Positions 6,801-14,463 of a DNA stretch of 64,000 bases are shown one piece after another. The position numbers were made by a program, and so were the translations under genes. The number at the start of each line of letters is the position of its first letter. The first letter of the stretch is position 1. This DNA comes from Fimousia sp045616445 (lineage in GTDB: Bacteria > Bacillota > Clostridia > Lachnospirales > Lachnospiraceae): NCBI GenBank assembly GCA_045616445.1, contig JAZLGR010000003.1, positions 124,001-188,000 of the forward strand, read 5' to 3'. The notes beneath the pieces are model-generated. The model made no database searches. It was not told the origin of the DNA and was given only the letters and a program-made list of their open reading frames with translations.

Positions 6801-9800
6801 ATGACAGATCAGGATATTCGTCTGCTTGCATCTACAAATAAGGTATATCACAGGGGCCTGCAGATGTATTATGGCGCGTATGTACTGGAATTACATACCG
6901 ATTATGTGGAGGATGAGGTGTCAGATCAGAAAGAAGTCACCTCCTACTATATTGATGGGACCATCGAAGGTAGTGGTGGCAATGAATATGATGCCTGGAT
7001 TCAGTATGACTTTGAGAAGGATCATATCATCAATTATTCTTGTGAATGTCAGGCAGCACAGAACTATTTTGGCATGTGCAAGCACTGTGTGGCACTGGCC
7101 TTTGAGAGTATGGAGAAGGGATATCTGAAGAAAAAGGTGAAGTATTCACCCAAACAGATGCATACCTACACCGATTACAGAATCCTTCAGCTTTTAGACA
7201 GTGTTGGGAAGCAGAAGCAGGCACATTTTCAGGATCATCAGGGCAATGTGGGGCTGTATCCGAAGATTTTGTTCCACAACAGCTCCTTCTATTCCAAGCA
7301 TCACTATGAGATTACCTTCCGCATTGGGGATGCCCAGACCTACGTGTTGAAGCACATCAAGAATTTCCTCAGGGCGATTGACGCACAGGAGAAAGTGTCC
7401 TACGGGAAGAAGCTGTCCTTCGTCCATGTGAGAAGTGCATTTACCAAAGATGGCTGGGAGTACGTGAAGCTCATGCAGGAAATCTGCGATCGTTATTCCT
7501 ACGATACCATCAGCAGAACCTTGCCGGTGAATCAGATGGATCTGGCATACATTTTGAAGATGAATCTTGGGAAGGTGATATCCTGTGAATTTCAGCCGAA
7601 GGTTGTAGAGGATCTCTATGTCCTTGACCAGGAGCCAAATGTTACCATCAGCCTCAACCAGACTGGCGAAGATTCCTACTCCATGACCATTCCGCCCCTC
7701 CTTTTGGTGGAAGGTAGGGAAGACAGATTCCTGATTATGGGTAATTGCTGCTATCGTTTAAGTGAAGCATATGTGAATAAGATGGGCCCAGTGCTCCGTA
7801 TTGGGCATCTGCAGGGGCCACAGGAATTTCAGATTGCCAATAAGGACATGCATCAGTTTGTCAATGACATTGTGACAGATTTGGAGGAAGCCGGTGCCAT
7901 GGATACAGGCGACCTGGATCTGTCTGAATATAAACCTGTCCCACTATCCATCGCCTACTATCTGGATGAGAATGATCATCATGTGATGGTAAAGGTGAAG
8001 GGAAGCTATGGGGAAGATACCATCAATTTACTGGAGGATGAGGATACTCTCCATTACAGGGATGTCCGCAAGGAAGAGGCAGCCCTTAAGATGGCACAGA
8101 GCTATTTTCCTTATGAAGATTTCAAGGAAGGATTTTATTATTTTCAGGCGACAGATGATGACCGCCAATTTCAGCTCTTTGACACGGGGCTGAGGCAGTT
8201 AGAAACCATGGGCAAGGTATTTGCCTCTGAACGGTTCCGTCGCAAAAAACTGGTGCGTACACCGCGTGCAACCATGGGTGTGTCCATCGATAGCGGCTTG
8301 CTGAACCTGACTGTGGATTCTTCCGACTTTTCCCGTCAGGAACTGGTAGACATTGTGGACAGCTACCGCAAGAAAAAGAAGTTTTATCGTCTCAAAAGCG
8401 GCGATTTCTTAAGCCTGGAGAACAATGCGATCTCCTCCATCGCAGAGCTTTTGGATGGATTAATGTTACATAAGAAGGATCTTCGCGGTGAAGAGATCCA
8501 GGTTCCGAAATTCAGAGCTGGATTTATCGATCAGGTCCTTGCAGAAGATGGAGGCATGCTTGAAGTCAATCGAAGCAGTGACTACAAATCCGTCATCCGA
8601 AATATGAAGAATGTAGAAGACTCCGACTATGTGGTTCCAGAGGAACTAAATGGCAGTCTTAGAAAATATCAAAAGAGGGGCTATCGCTGGATGAGAACCT
8701 TAGCGGACCTTGGATTCGGCGGCATCTTAGCCGATGACATGGGTCTTGGCAAGACAATTCAGACCATTGCCTATATTTTAGGGCGCAGACAGAGCAAACT
8801 GCCGTTTCTCATTGTGTGCCCGGCTTCTCTTGTATACAACTGGGAGCGTGAGTTTACCAATTTTGCGCCAACCCTTACCACCAAGATGATTCTTGGATCT
8901 GCGCCAGTAAGAAAAGCACTCATCACCGATGAGACAGTAGCAGGCTATGAGGCAGATGTGTGGATTACTTCCTATGATATGGTAAAGCGTGATATCGAGC
9001 ATTATGACGACATCACATTTGACACGGTGATCATTGATGAAGCTCAGAATATCAAAAATCCGAAGACATTGGCAGCCAAATCTGTGAAGGAGTTGTGTGG
9101 TCAGGTCAGATTTGCCCTGACTGGAACACCGATCGAGAATCGCTTGAGCGAGCTGTGGAGCATCTTTGATTTCCTTATGCCAGGCATCTTGGGAACCTAT
9201 CCATCCTTTAGAAATACTTTTGAGCTGTCCATCGTTGTGGATCAGGACGAGGAAGTGATGGCAAGGCTTAAGAAGATGGTTGCTCCATTTATCCTGCGAC
9301 GCACCAAGAAGGAAGTATTAAAAGAACTTCCGGATAAAGTGGAACAGTTCGTCTATGCCAAGATGGATGGGGAACAGAAGAAACTCTATACCGGACACGC
9401 CCTGCGTCTCATGGAGAGCCTGAACGGACAGTCCGAACAGGACGTAAAGAATGGAAAAATCGAGATTTTGGCAGAGCTTACCAAGCTTCGTCAGATCTGT
9501 TGTGAGCCAAGAATGCTCTTTGAGGATTACAAAGGGGAATCCTGTAAGGTGGATGTGTGCGAGGAGCTAATCCGTGATGCCATCGAAGCAGAGAATAAGG
9601 TGCTGATCTTCTCCCAGTTTACCAGCTTATTTGTGGTATTGGAGGAGAGACTTAAGAAAATGGGTGTGTCCTATTACAAACTCACTGGCGAAACGCCAAA
9701 ACGACAGAGACTTGACATGGCAGAAAGCTTCAATGCAGATGATACGCCGGTATTCTTAATTTCTTTAAAGGCCGGCGGTACAGGACTGAATCTGACCGGT

Positions 9801-10049
9801 GCCAATATTGTCATCCACATGGATCCATGGTGGAATGTGGCAGCCCAGAATCAGGCAACAGACCGTGCCCATCGAATCGGCCAGGAGGAAGTGGTAACAG
9901 TATTCAAGTTGATTGCCAGTGACACCATCGAAGAAAAGATCGTCAAGCTGCAGGAGCAGAAGGCGGAGCTTGCCGATGAAGTATTGAGTGGAGAAGGAAT
10001 CTCTGCGGCAAAGCTTACCAAAGAAGATTTTATGGAGATATTGGGATAA
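6801..10049 (+). CDS. SWIM zinc-finger SNF2-family helicase
   Basis: A 1082-aa helicase-like ATPase. A SWIM zinc finger lies near the N-terminus: C81-x-C83-x9-C93-x-H95. The middle (about 200-600) corresponds to the bacterial SNF2-associated region. The SNF2 ATPase core follows: Walker A DDMGLGKT (about 645-652), DEAQ (about 745-749), LTGTPIENRLSELWS, and in the helicase C half LISLKAGGTGLNLTGA and DRAHRIGQ. These are motifs I, II, III, V and VI. Such proteins translocate on double-stranded DNA or remodel protein-DNA or RNA polymerase complexes; the bacterial SWIM-SNF2 role is poorly defined. It starts directly at the stop of the upstream gene. No nuclease, methylase or defence partner is next to it, so a defence role is not supported. 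Confidence 0.93.
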   Translation: MTDQDIRLLASTNKVYHRGLQMYYGAYVLELHTDYVEDEVSDQKEVTSYYIDGTIEGSGGNEYDAWIQYDFEKDHIINYSCECQAAQNYFGMCKHCVALAFESMEKGYLKKKVKYSPKQMHTYTDYRILQLLDSVGKQKQAHFQDHQGNVGLYPKILFHNSSFYSKHHYEITFRIGDAQTYVLKHIKNFLRAIDAQEKVSYGKKLSFVHVRSAFTKDGWEYVKLMQEICDRYSYDTISRTLPVNQMDLAYILKMNLGKVISCEFQPKVVEDLYVLDQEPNVTISLNQTGEDSYSMTIPPLLLVEGREDRFLIMGNCCYRLSEAYVNKMGPVLRIGHLQGPQEFQIANKDMHQFVNDIVTDLEEAGAMDTGDLDLSEYKPVPLSIAYYLDENDHHVMVKVKGSYGEDTINLLEDEDTLHYRDVRKEEAALKMAQSYFPYEDFKEGFYYFQATDDDRQFQLFDTGLRQLETMGKVFASERFRRKKLVRTPRATMGVSIDSGLLNLTVDSSDFSRQELVDIVDSYRKKKKFYRLKSGDFLSLENNAISSIAELLDGLMLHKKDLRGEEIQVPKFRAGFIDQVLAEDGGMLEVNRSSDYKSVIRNMKNVEDSDYVVPEELNGSLRKYQKRGYRWMRTLADLGFGGILADDMGLGKTIQTIAYILGRRQSKLPFLIVCPASLVYNWEREFTNFAPTLTTKMILGSAPVRKALITDETVAGYEADVWITSYDMVKRDIEHYDDITFDTVIIDEAQNIKNPKTLAAKSVKELCGQVRFALTGTPIENRLSELWSIFDFLMPGILGTYPSFRNTFELSIVVDQDEEVMARLKKMVAPFILRRTKKEVLKELPDKVEQFVYAKMDGEQKKLYTGHALRLMESLNGQSEQDVKNGKIEILAELTKLRQICCEPRMLFEDYKGESCKVDVCEELIRDAIEAENKVLIFSQFTSLFVVLEERLKKMGVSYYKLTGETPKRQRLDMAESFNADDTPVFLISLKAGGTGLNLTGANIVIHMDPWWNVAAQNQATDRAHRIGQEEVVTVFKLIASDTIEEKIVKLQEQKAELADEVLSGEGISAAKLTKEDFMEILG

Positions 10050-10056
10050 GATATCC

Positions 10057-10085
10057 TTTACAATATCGAGTGTCGATATTATAAT
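10057..10085 (+). promoter_or_regulatory. Promoter of the DUF2812-padR operon
   Basis: TTTACA (10057-10062), a 17-nt spacer and perfect TATAAT (10080-10085). The spacer is filled by an operator palindrome (10062-10080), and a second copy covers the expected start of transcription. Confidence 0.85.
10062..10080. promoter_or_regulatory. Putative PadR operator 1
   Basis: Perfect palindrome AATATCGA-GTG-TCGATATT between the -35 and -10. The PadR-family regulator encoded at the end of the operon is the natural candidate to bind it and repress its own operon. Confidence 0.8.
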
Positions 10086-10094
10086 AAAAGTAGT

Positions 10095-10113
10095 AATATC
10101 GATACTCGATATT
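10095..10113. promoter_or_regulatory. Putative PadR operator 2
   Basis: Second perfect palindrome AATATCGA-TAC-TCGATATT, 33 bp downstream of operator 1, which puts the two copies roughly on one face of the helix. It overlaps the transcribed start region. Confidence 0.8.
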
Positions 10114-10139
10114 TTGTATTTGAGAAAGGAGTAGAGGAC

Positions 10140-11525
10140 TTGAAAACTCATAAAACTGTTTTTCGCAGATTTGAATATGTACAATGCGATGATATGGCAC
10201 GTTATCTTGATTATATGTCCGAACAAGGATGGCAGTTTGCTTCCTTTGGTACCGTCGGACTTTCCTTTGAACATGACCCTGGCAGATGGCATTATGTTGT
10301 AGAGATATTATCCGATGGCAGAGAACGAGACTGGGGACCTTCTGAGGCAGTCAGAGATTATGCCCAGTATTGTGATGCTACCGGCTATGAATTTGTGGAC
10401 AGCCGTGGCAAGATGTGTGTATTTCGCTATCAGGGAGAGGAGCCGGTAGATTGTTTTACAGAAGAGGAGCGATTTTACAATGTCAGATCCTCGGCAAGAA
10501 CGACTATGCTGATGACCATGGCAGCCGCTGTGCTGATTGCTCTGGTGAATACTCCGATTTTGCCATTACTTGGCATCCATCTCTTTGGTATGGGCGTGGA
10601 TGAGATGTTAGATGGCCCATATCTGTATTTTAATGCAAGCATCTGGCTTGGGATGATCATCTTTACCGGCAAGCGTGTGGTTGATTATTTCTATGTTGGC
10701 CGATGCTATAAGAAGGCAGATGGGAAGGCTTATTATGGAAGAAACCAGCACAAGAATGCGAGCGCAAAGGGGATTTATCCGCTGGTTGAGAAGCTGTTTG
10801 TGCTTCTAATTGTATTAACCGGCGTTTACTGGTGCATGGTCAAGCACTATTACTTTGCGATTATCATCATGGCTATTTATATAATCGTCATCTTTCTTCC
10901 AAGACTGATCGCTGCACGGTTTAAACTTTCGGGGAGTAATTCATTTGCCTTCGGGCTGGCAGCAGGATTCGTAGCATTTGTCGTATTAATGACCATGCAG
11001 ATGTATATGATCATGAATGAAAAAACTGCAGAAAAAATCGCCAGGATGATCGATAGTGGCAGACCGGTCTTTGTAGAAGAAGATATGCCGCTTACAGTAG
11101 AAGATCTATTCGGAGAAAAGGATCAGATCAGTCAGATTATTGATTATGATGCGACCAGCTCTTTGCTGGGAACAATGAGAGAATACAATATCAGTTTCAA
11201 AAAATATGAGTTGAATTATCGTGTGTATCAGTCAAATCAGCCTTGGCTGTTAGCTATGAAATGGCGCGAGGAACTGTCTGAAACAAAGAGCGAACAAAAA
11301 TATCTTGGGATACTTCGCAAGAATAATGTAAACAAGCAGTGGAAGGTAAAGGAAGCTTATGAGGCCTATTATCTCGTAGATGAGAGTATGCCGGATACCA
11401 AAACCAATCGTTTTGGAGAAAAACATATGATTTATTCTGATCATGCAATTTTTGTTTTATATGATGGCGGTGAGCTGACACCGGAACAGATTGAGACGAT
11501 CAAAGAAAAAATTGGTCTGAATTAA
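10140..11525 (+). CDS. DUF2812 membrane protein (copy 1)
   Basis: A 461-aa protein. The N-terminal 110 residues match DUF2812 (FRRFEYVQCDDMARYLDYM, EQGWQFASFG, LSFEHDPGRWHYVVE). Four or so hydrophobic membrane segments follow (about 120-300), and an extracytoplasmic or cytosolic tail fills 300-461. The start is TTG at 10140, supported by GAGAAAGGAG 8 nt upstream. DUF2812 proteins are usually encoded with PadR regulators, as here. Their function is unknown; envelope or antimicrobial stress has been proposed for PadR-linked membrane proteins, but nothing in this sequence shows that. Confidence 0.85.
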   Translation: MKTHKTVFRRFEYVQCDDMARYLDYMSEQGWQFASFGTVGLSFEHDPGRWHYVVEILSDGRERDWGPSEAVRDYAQYCDATGYEFVDSRGKMCVFRYQGEEPVDCFTEEERFYNVRSSARTTMLMTMAAAVLIALVNTPILPLLGIHLFGMGVDEMLDGPYLYFNASIWLGMIIFTGKRVVDYFYVGRCYKKADGKAYYGRNQHKNASAKGIYPLVEKLFVLLIVLTGVYWCMVKHYYFAIIIMAIYIIVIFLPRLIAARFKLSGSNSFAFGLAAGFVAFVVLMTMQMYMIMNEKTAEKIARMIDSGRPVFVEEDMPLTVEDLFGEKDQISQIIDYDATSSLLGTMREYNISFKKYELNYRVYQSNQPWLLAMKWREELSETKSEQKYLGILRKNNVNKQWKVKEAYEAYYLVDESMPDTKTNRFGEKHMIYSDHAIFVLYDGGELTPEQIETIKEKIGLN

Positions 11526-11540
11526 CCGGAGGTGAAGGAT

Positions 11541-12689
11541 ATGGCAGCGCAGAAAATGAAAGAAAAGAAAAAAGTATTCTATCGTTTTCCGATTGAGGAA
11601 TGTGATGCATTTGCCCAGTATCTGAATCGTATGGCCAGAGATGGATGGCATTTTGTATCCAAAGATTTCATTGGCATGACCTTTGAGAAGGGAACACCGA
11701 TGAACAGCAACTACAGAGTGGAAGTGTTCTTCCCTGGAAAGGTACAGGAATTTGAATATAGCAGTGACCGTGAAGAATTCCAGGAATATGCCCTGGCAGC
11801 AGGCTGGGAGATCGTGGATGCGAAGGGTTCTATCATTATTTTTAAAGCGGTGAGAGAAGATACCGTGCCGTTATTCACGGATGAAGAACGCTACGAGAAC
11901 ATTTTCACGGAAGAGAAAAGACAGATCGTGCCGGGATTTATCTCGGCTTTGTTCATTACAGGTTTGTTCCTTTACAATCTCCTTGACGACGCTGAGACGA
12001 TTTTTAGCAAAGATATCTATGTGATGCCGATGGTGGTAGGGCTTGCTTTATTGGTTCATCTGATTCGTTTTGCTTATTATGCCCTTGATAAAAAGAAGAA
12101 ACAGGCAGAGTTAGATCGTGACACACCGCTGTTTTTCGGGGTCGCCTATCCAGGAACGATCTTTCAGAGAATCAAGAAGAATGCCGCGAATGCTGTTTTG
12201 GTGTTATTACTTCTTGTATGTATCTGGATGATGGTGGATCTAGGCGGCTTTCAGGAGAATACTTCAGTAAATCATGTACCACTACAGATTTCTGATGTCA
12301 GAGATTGGCAGATTCCGGTGGAAGAGTGTTCCATCTGGCAGGATAGTTCTTCCGTATTTGGCTCTATGCTTTCTTATAGCATTCACTATTCTGAGGATGA
12401 TCATTTTTATTGTCAGGTGGTAAAGAGCAAGTATCCTTATTTCTTAAAGAAAATCTGGAAGGAGAATGTAGAGTTGCTCTTTGATGATGAGGATGTGGAA
12501 TTTGAAGATGGAACCATAGAGAAGGCGGTTCCTCCTGTGGATGTCCATGAACAGTGGGGGGCTAGGAAAGCATTTGCCGGAGACGGAACCATCTGCATGT
12601 TGTATGATGATGCCTATGTGGAAGTGTCCAACTTAAACTATACGGATGAGGAAATCGGAATCGTCCGCGCGAAACTGGGGGTTAGGTAG
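11541..12689 (+). CDS. DUF2812 membrane protein (copy 2)
   Basis: A 382-aa paralogue of the preceding protein. DUF2812 N-terminus (VFYRFPIEECDAFAQYL, RDGWHFVSKDFIGMTFE), then membrane segments near residues 130-150, 160-180 and 220-240, then a soluble tail. The ATG at 11541 is preferred over GTG 11532 because GGAGGTG (11528-11534) is correctly spaced for it. The gene lies 15 bp after copy 1 and its stop abuts the padR start, so the three genes form one operon. Function unknown. Confidence 0.85.
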   Translation: MAAQKMKEKKKVFYRFPIEECDAFAQYLNRMARDGWHFVSKDFIGMTFEKGTPMNSNYRVEVFFPGKVQEFEYSSDREEFQEYALAAGWEIVDAKGSIIIFKAVREDTVPLFTDEERYENIFTEEKRQIVPGFISALFITGLFLYNLLDDAETIFSKDIYVMPMVVGLALLVHLIRFAYYALDKKKKQAELDRDTPLFFGVAYPGTIFQRIKKNAANAVLVLLLLVCIWMMVDLGGFQENTSVNHVPLQISDVRDWQIPVEECSIWQDSSSVFGSMLSYSIHYSEDDHFYCQVVKSKYPYFLKKIWKENVELLFDDEDVEFEDGTIEKAVPPVDVHEQWGARKAFAGDGTICMLYDDAYVEVSNLNYTDEEIGIVRAKLGVR

Positions 12690-12998
12690 ATGGCTAGAGA
12701 ACAATTTCAAACCCTCACGGAGCCGATGTATTATATCCTGCTTGCTTTGATGGAAGAGTGTTGTGGAGTGGATATCATGGCTCGTATCCTTGAACTCTCC
12801 CACGGCCGTGTGAAAGTGGGACCTGGGACGCTTTATGCAGCCCTCTCTAAATTTGAAGAGAATGATATCATCTTGAAGACCAAGCAGGAAAGCCGAAAGA
12901 AGTGGTATGTGATTTCTGCGAAAGGACGCGATATGATTTTGCAGGAGAATATGCGCATGAAGCAGATGCTTGAGGATAGTAGGTTGTATATTGGATGA
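12690..12998 (+). CDS. PadR-family transcriptional regulator
   Basis: A 102-aa winged-helix regulator. The PadR signature is clear: LLALMEECCGVDIMARIL, then VGPGTLYAALSKFEENDII and WYVISAKGRDMI. The ATG directly follows the TAG of the upstream gene. It lacks the long C-terminal helical dimerisation domain of classical PadR and so belongs to the short class. It probably represses its own operon through the twin palindromes at 10062-10080 and 10095-10113. The inducing signal is unknown. Confidence 0.92.
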   Translation: MAREQFQTLTEPMYYILLALMEECCGVDIMARILELSHGRVKVGPGTLYAALSKFEENDIILKTKQESRKKWYVISAKGRDMILQENMRMKQMLEDSRLYIG

Positions 12999-13093
12999 TT
13001 TAGATATTTGTTTTGATATTTGTATTTTTTTCGATGTTGGTAATATTTTGAAATTCGGATTGGTTAGTTATTCGAATCGACAGAGGTAGAACG

Positions 13094-13345
13094 ATGGTTT
13101 TGTATTTTAGAAATGACAGCAGACAGGAGCGAATCCTGATCCAATCCCGTTATGTGGAGGATATTTACGATACGCTGATCACCTTTTTTGAAGATCATAA
13201 GATCCGCCCGAGATTTCTTAATCTGGATGATTCTATTCCGGGAGAATGGAAGATTACTTTTGGAAGCATGACGGAGTACTTTCATGTGACTGGCGTGGAA
13301 GAAGGGGATTTGGAAGAACTGAGAGAGATTCAGCAGGAGTATTAG
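13094..13345 (+). CDS. Small hypothetical protein
   Basis: An 83-aa acidic protein (VLYFRNDSRQERILIQ, DTLITFFEDHKIRPRF, GVEEGDLEELREIQQEY). AGAGGT (13082-13087) lies 6 nt before the ATG and codon use looks like that of the neighbours. No motif or membrane segment is recognised. It follows padR by 95 bp and precedes the first hairpin of the repeat array, which may serve as its terminator. Confidence 0.6.
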   Translation: MVLYFRNDSRQERILIQSRYVEDIYDTLITFFEDHKIRPRFLNLDDSIPGEWKITFGSMTEYFHVTGVEEGDLEELREIQQEY

Positions 13346-13426
13346 ATGGAAGACTGAAGTTTTGGGCTGGTGATGCAGGCTTTAGAGGGCGTAGAGGCTG
13401 AGAGACACAAGCTTAGATGAGTAATA

Positions 13427-13804
13427 GGGATGGGAATTCATGAATTTGATGAATTCCCATCCCCATTTTTTTGCAAAATCGCTGGCGTAGGGAGTGGATA
13501 TGCTATTATTCTTGTTTTCCCATCCCTGAAAAATCGCTGAAATCGTAAAACAGGGATGGGATTTTGTTGAAATCGATAAAGCCCTTCCCTAAAAAATCGC
13601 AGATTACGTGAAAGTGGGAATGGAAATTGTAAAAATCGATAAAGCCCCTCCCTACTCAAGCTTGATTTCACTGTTGTGAGTGGTGGGAAAAGTAGATTTT
13701 TGTGATTTCCATTCCCCAGCGAGGGGTGAAACGAGTGTCCACTGTGATGGGAATTCACATTTTTTGCGATTTCCCATCCCTCACAGCTCTTCCAAGCAGC
13801 TCCC
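13427..13804. repeat. Tandem array of six 63-64 nt dyad repeats
   Basis: Units begin at 13427, 13490, 13553, 13616, 13679 and 13742. Each has a left core like GGGATGGG, a variable middle of about 21 nt, a right core like CCCATCCC, then an A-rich linker often ending AATCGC. The right cores begin at 13456, 13519, 13582 and 13645 (exactly 63 apart), then 13709 and 13773. Cores can pair within a unit (15-bp stem 13427-13441 with 13449-13463) or across units (CCCATCCCTG 13519-13528 with CAGGGATGGG 13551-13560; GGGAATGGAAAT 13616-13627 with ATTTCCATTCCC 13705-13716). AAATCGATAAAGCCC recurs exactly 63 nt apart (13570, 13633). Unit 1 plus its T-run (13466-13472) looks like a terminator. The role of the array is unknown. 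Confidence 0.85.
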
Positions 13805-13836
13805 ACCAATTAATTCAAGTTTTCTTTGCCAACATC

Positions 13837-13865
13837 TTGACTTCATCGCAACAAAGTGCTATTCT
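13837..13865 (+). promoter_or_regulatory. trp operon promoter
   Basis: TTGACT (13837-13842), 17-nt spacer, TATTCT (13860-13865). Transcription would start near 13872, giving a leader of about 590 nt before trpE. Confidence 0.7.
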
Positions 13866-13919
13866 AAATAAAGAAGTTAAGTTTAAAATTAAACTAATTA
13901 ATGTAATACCTAAAATAAT

Positions 13920-14243
13920 AAACCGTTGAAGTGGAGATAACGGCAATGAAGTGCACTTACAGAGAACCGGGGTAGCTGAGAACCGGCGGAACGCAGCTTG
14001 TCAAATGGACCACGGAGGGCGCAGTCAACAGTCTTTTGAGTTTGAGGCATATTCAAACGGCAAAATAGCACAAATTCAGCCAAAGACCTAGTATTCTGCG
14101 ACGTCAGGCACACGTTAGTTGCCAGGAATATGTTAGTATTCTGCAAAGAGCAGGGGAAGTATAGACTCCTGAATCAAGGTGGCACCGCGGAAAAGATATT
14201 TACCGTCCTTGACATAGTATCACTATGTCAAGGACGTTTTTTT
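13920..14243 (+). promoter_or_regulatory. T-box riboswitch (tryptophan) upstream of trpEGDCFBA
   Basis: The T-box AGGTGGCACCGCGG is at 14177-14190. Stem I features include CAGAGAACCGG and GCTGAGAACCGG (13960-13986). The likely specifier is TGG at 14006-14008, followed by A, which reads tryptophan. The terminator is CGTCCTTGACATAG (14204-14217) paired with CTATGTCAAGGACG (14223-14236), then seven T. Uncharged tRNA-Trp should stabilise the antiterminator and switch the operon on. TAGTATTCTGC occurs twice (14089, 14134) between stem I and the T-box. Confidence 0.9.
14204..14243 (+). terminator. T-box terminator of the trp operon
   Basis: A perfect 14-bp stem with a 5-nt loop followed by TTTTTTT (14237-14243). 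Confidence 0.92.
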
Positions 14244-14276
14244 AATATACAGGAAACTTCGTTTTCTGTATATTAA
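14242..14276. repeat. Post-terminator hairpin with GGAAACTTCGTTT core
   Basis: TTAATATACAGGAAAC pairs with GTTTTCTGTATATTAA around a UUC triloop, giving 16 pairs including one G-U. The core matches the hairpin located just after the tyrS T-box terminator. Part of its 5' arm overlaps the U-tract of the T-box terminator. Confidence 0.75.
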
Positions 14277-14344
14277 AAAACCCTCCGGGTTGGATGCGCA
14301 CCTCGCGGAGTGGTAGTTAATGCTTCGCATTCCGCTCGGGCGCG

Positions 14345-14390
14345 AAGTGTGCGAAGCACACTTTTTTATGATAAAAAGTGTGAAACACGA
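14345..14390 (+). promoter_or_regulatory. Possible second attenuator before trpE
   Basis: AAGTGTGC (14345-14352) pairs with GCACACTT (14356-14363), followed by a T-run: a short terminator. The 3' arm and T-run can instead pair as CACACTTTTT (14357-14366) with AAAAAGTGTG (14373-14382). The two hairpins exclude each other. The nearby GC-rich segments 14293-14340 could form further stems. This arrangement could give a second control point after the T-box, but no ligand or partner is evident. Confidence 0.4.
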
Positions 14391-14463
14391 AGCTGTGCGT
14401 ACACAATATCAATTGTAATGCGCCCCCCACCAAGCAGAATCCCAAACAAACAGGAGAATCATT

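Noticed and set aside
6801..10049. Anti-phage defence role for the SNF2 helicase
   Set aside because: No nuclease, methylase, DISARM- or restriction-type partner next to it; only a small redox-type gene.
13427..13804. CRISPR array with a 63-nt period
   Set aside because: The conserved cores are short, diverged and arranged as dyads; no long identical repeat, no leader and no cas gene.
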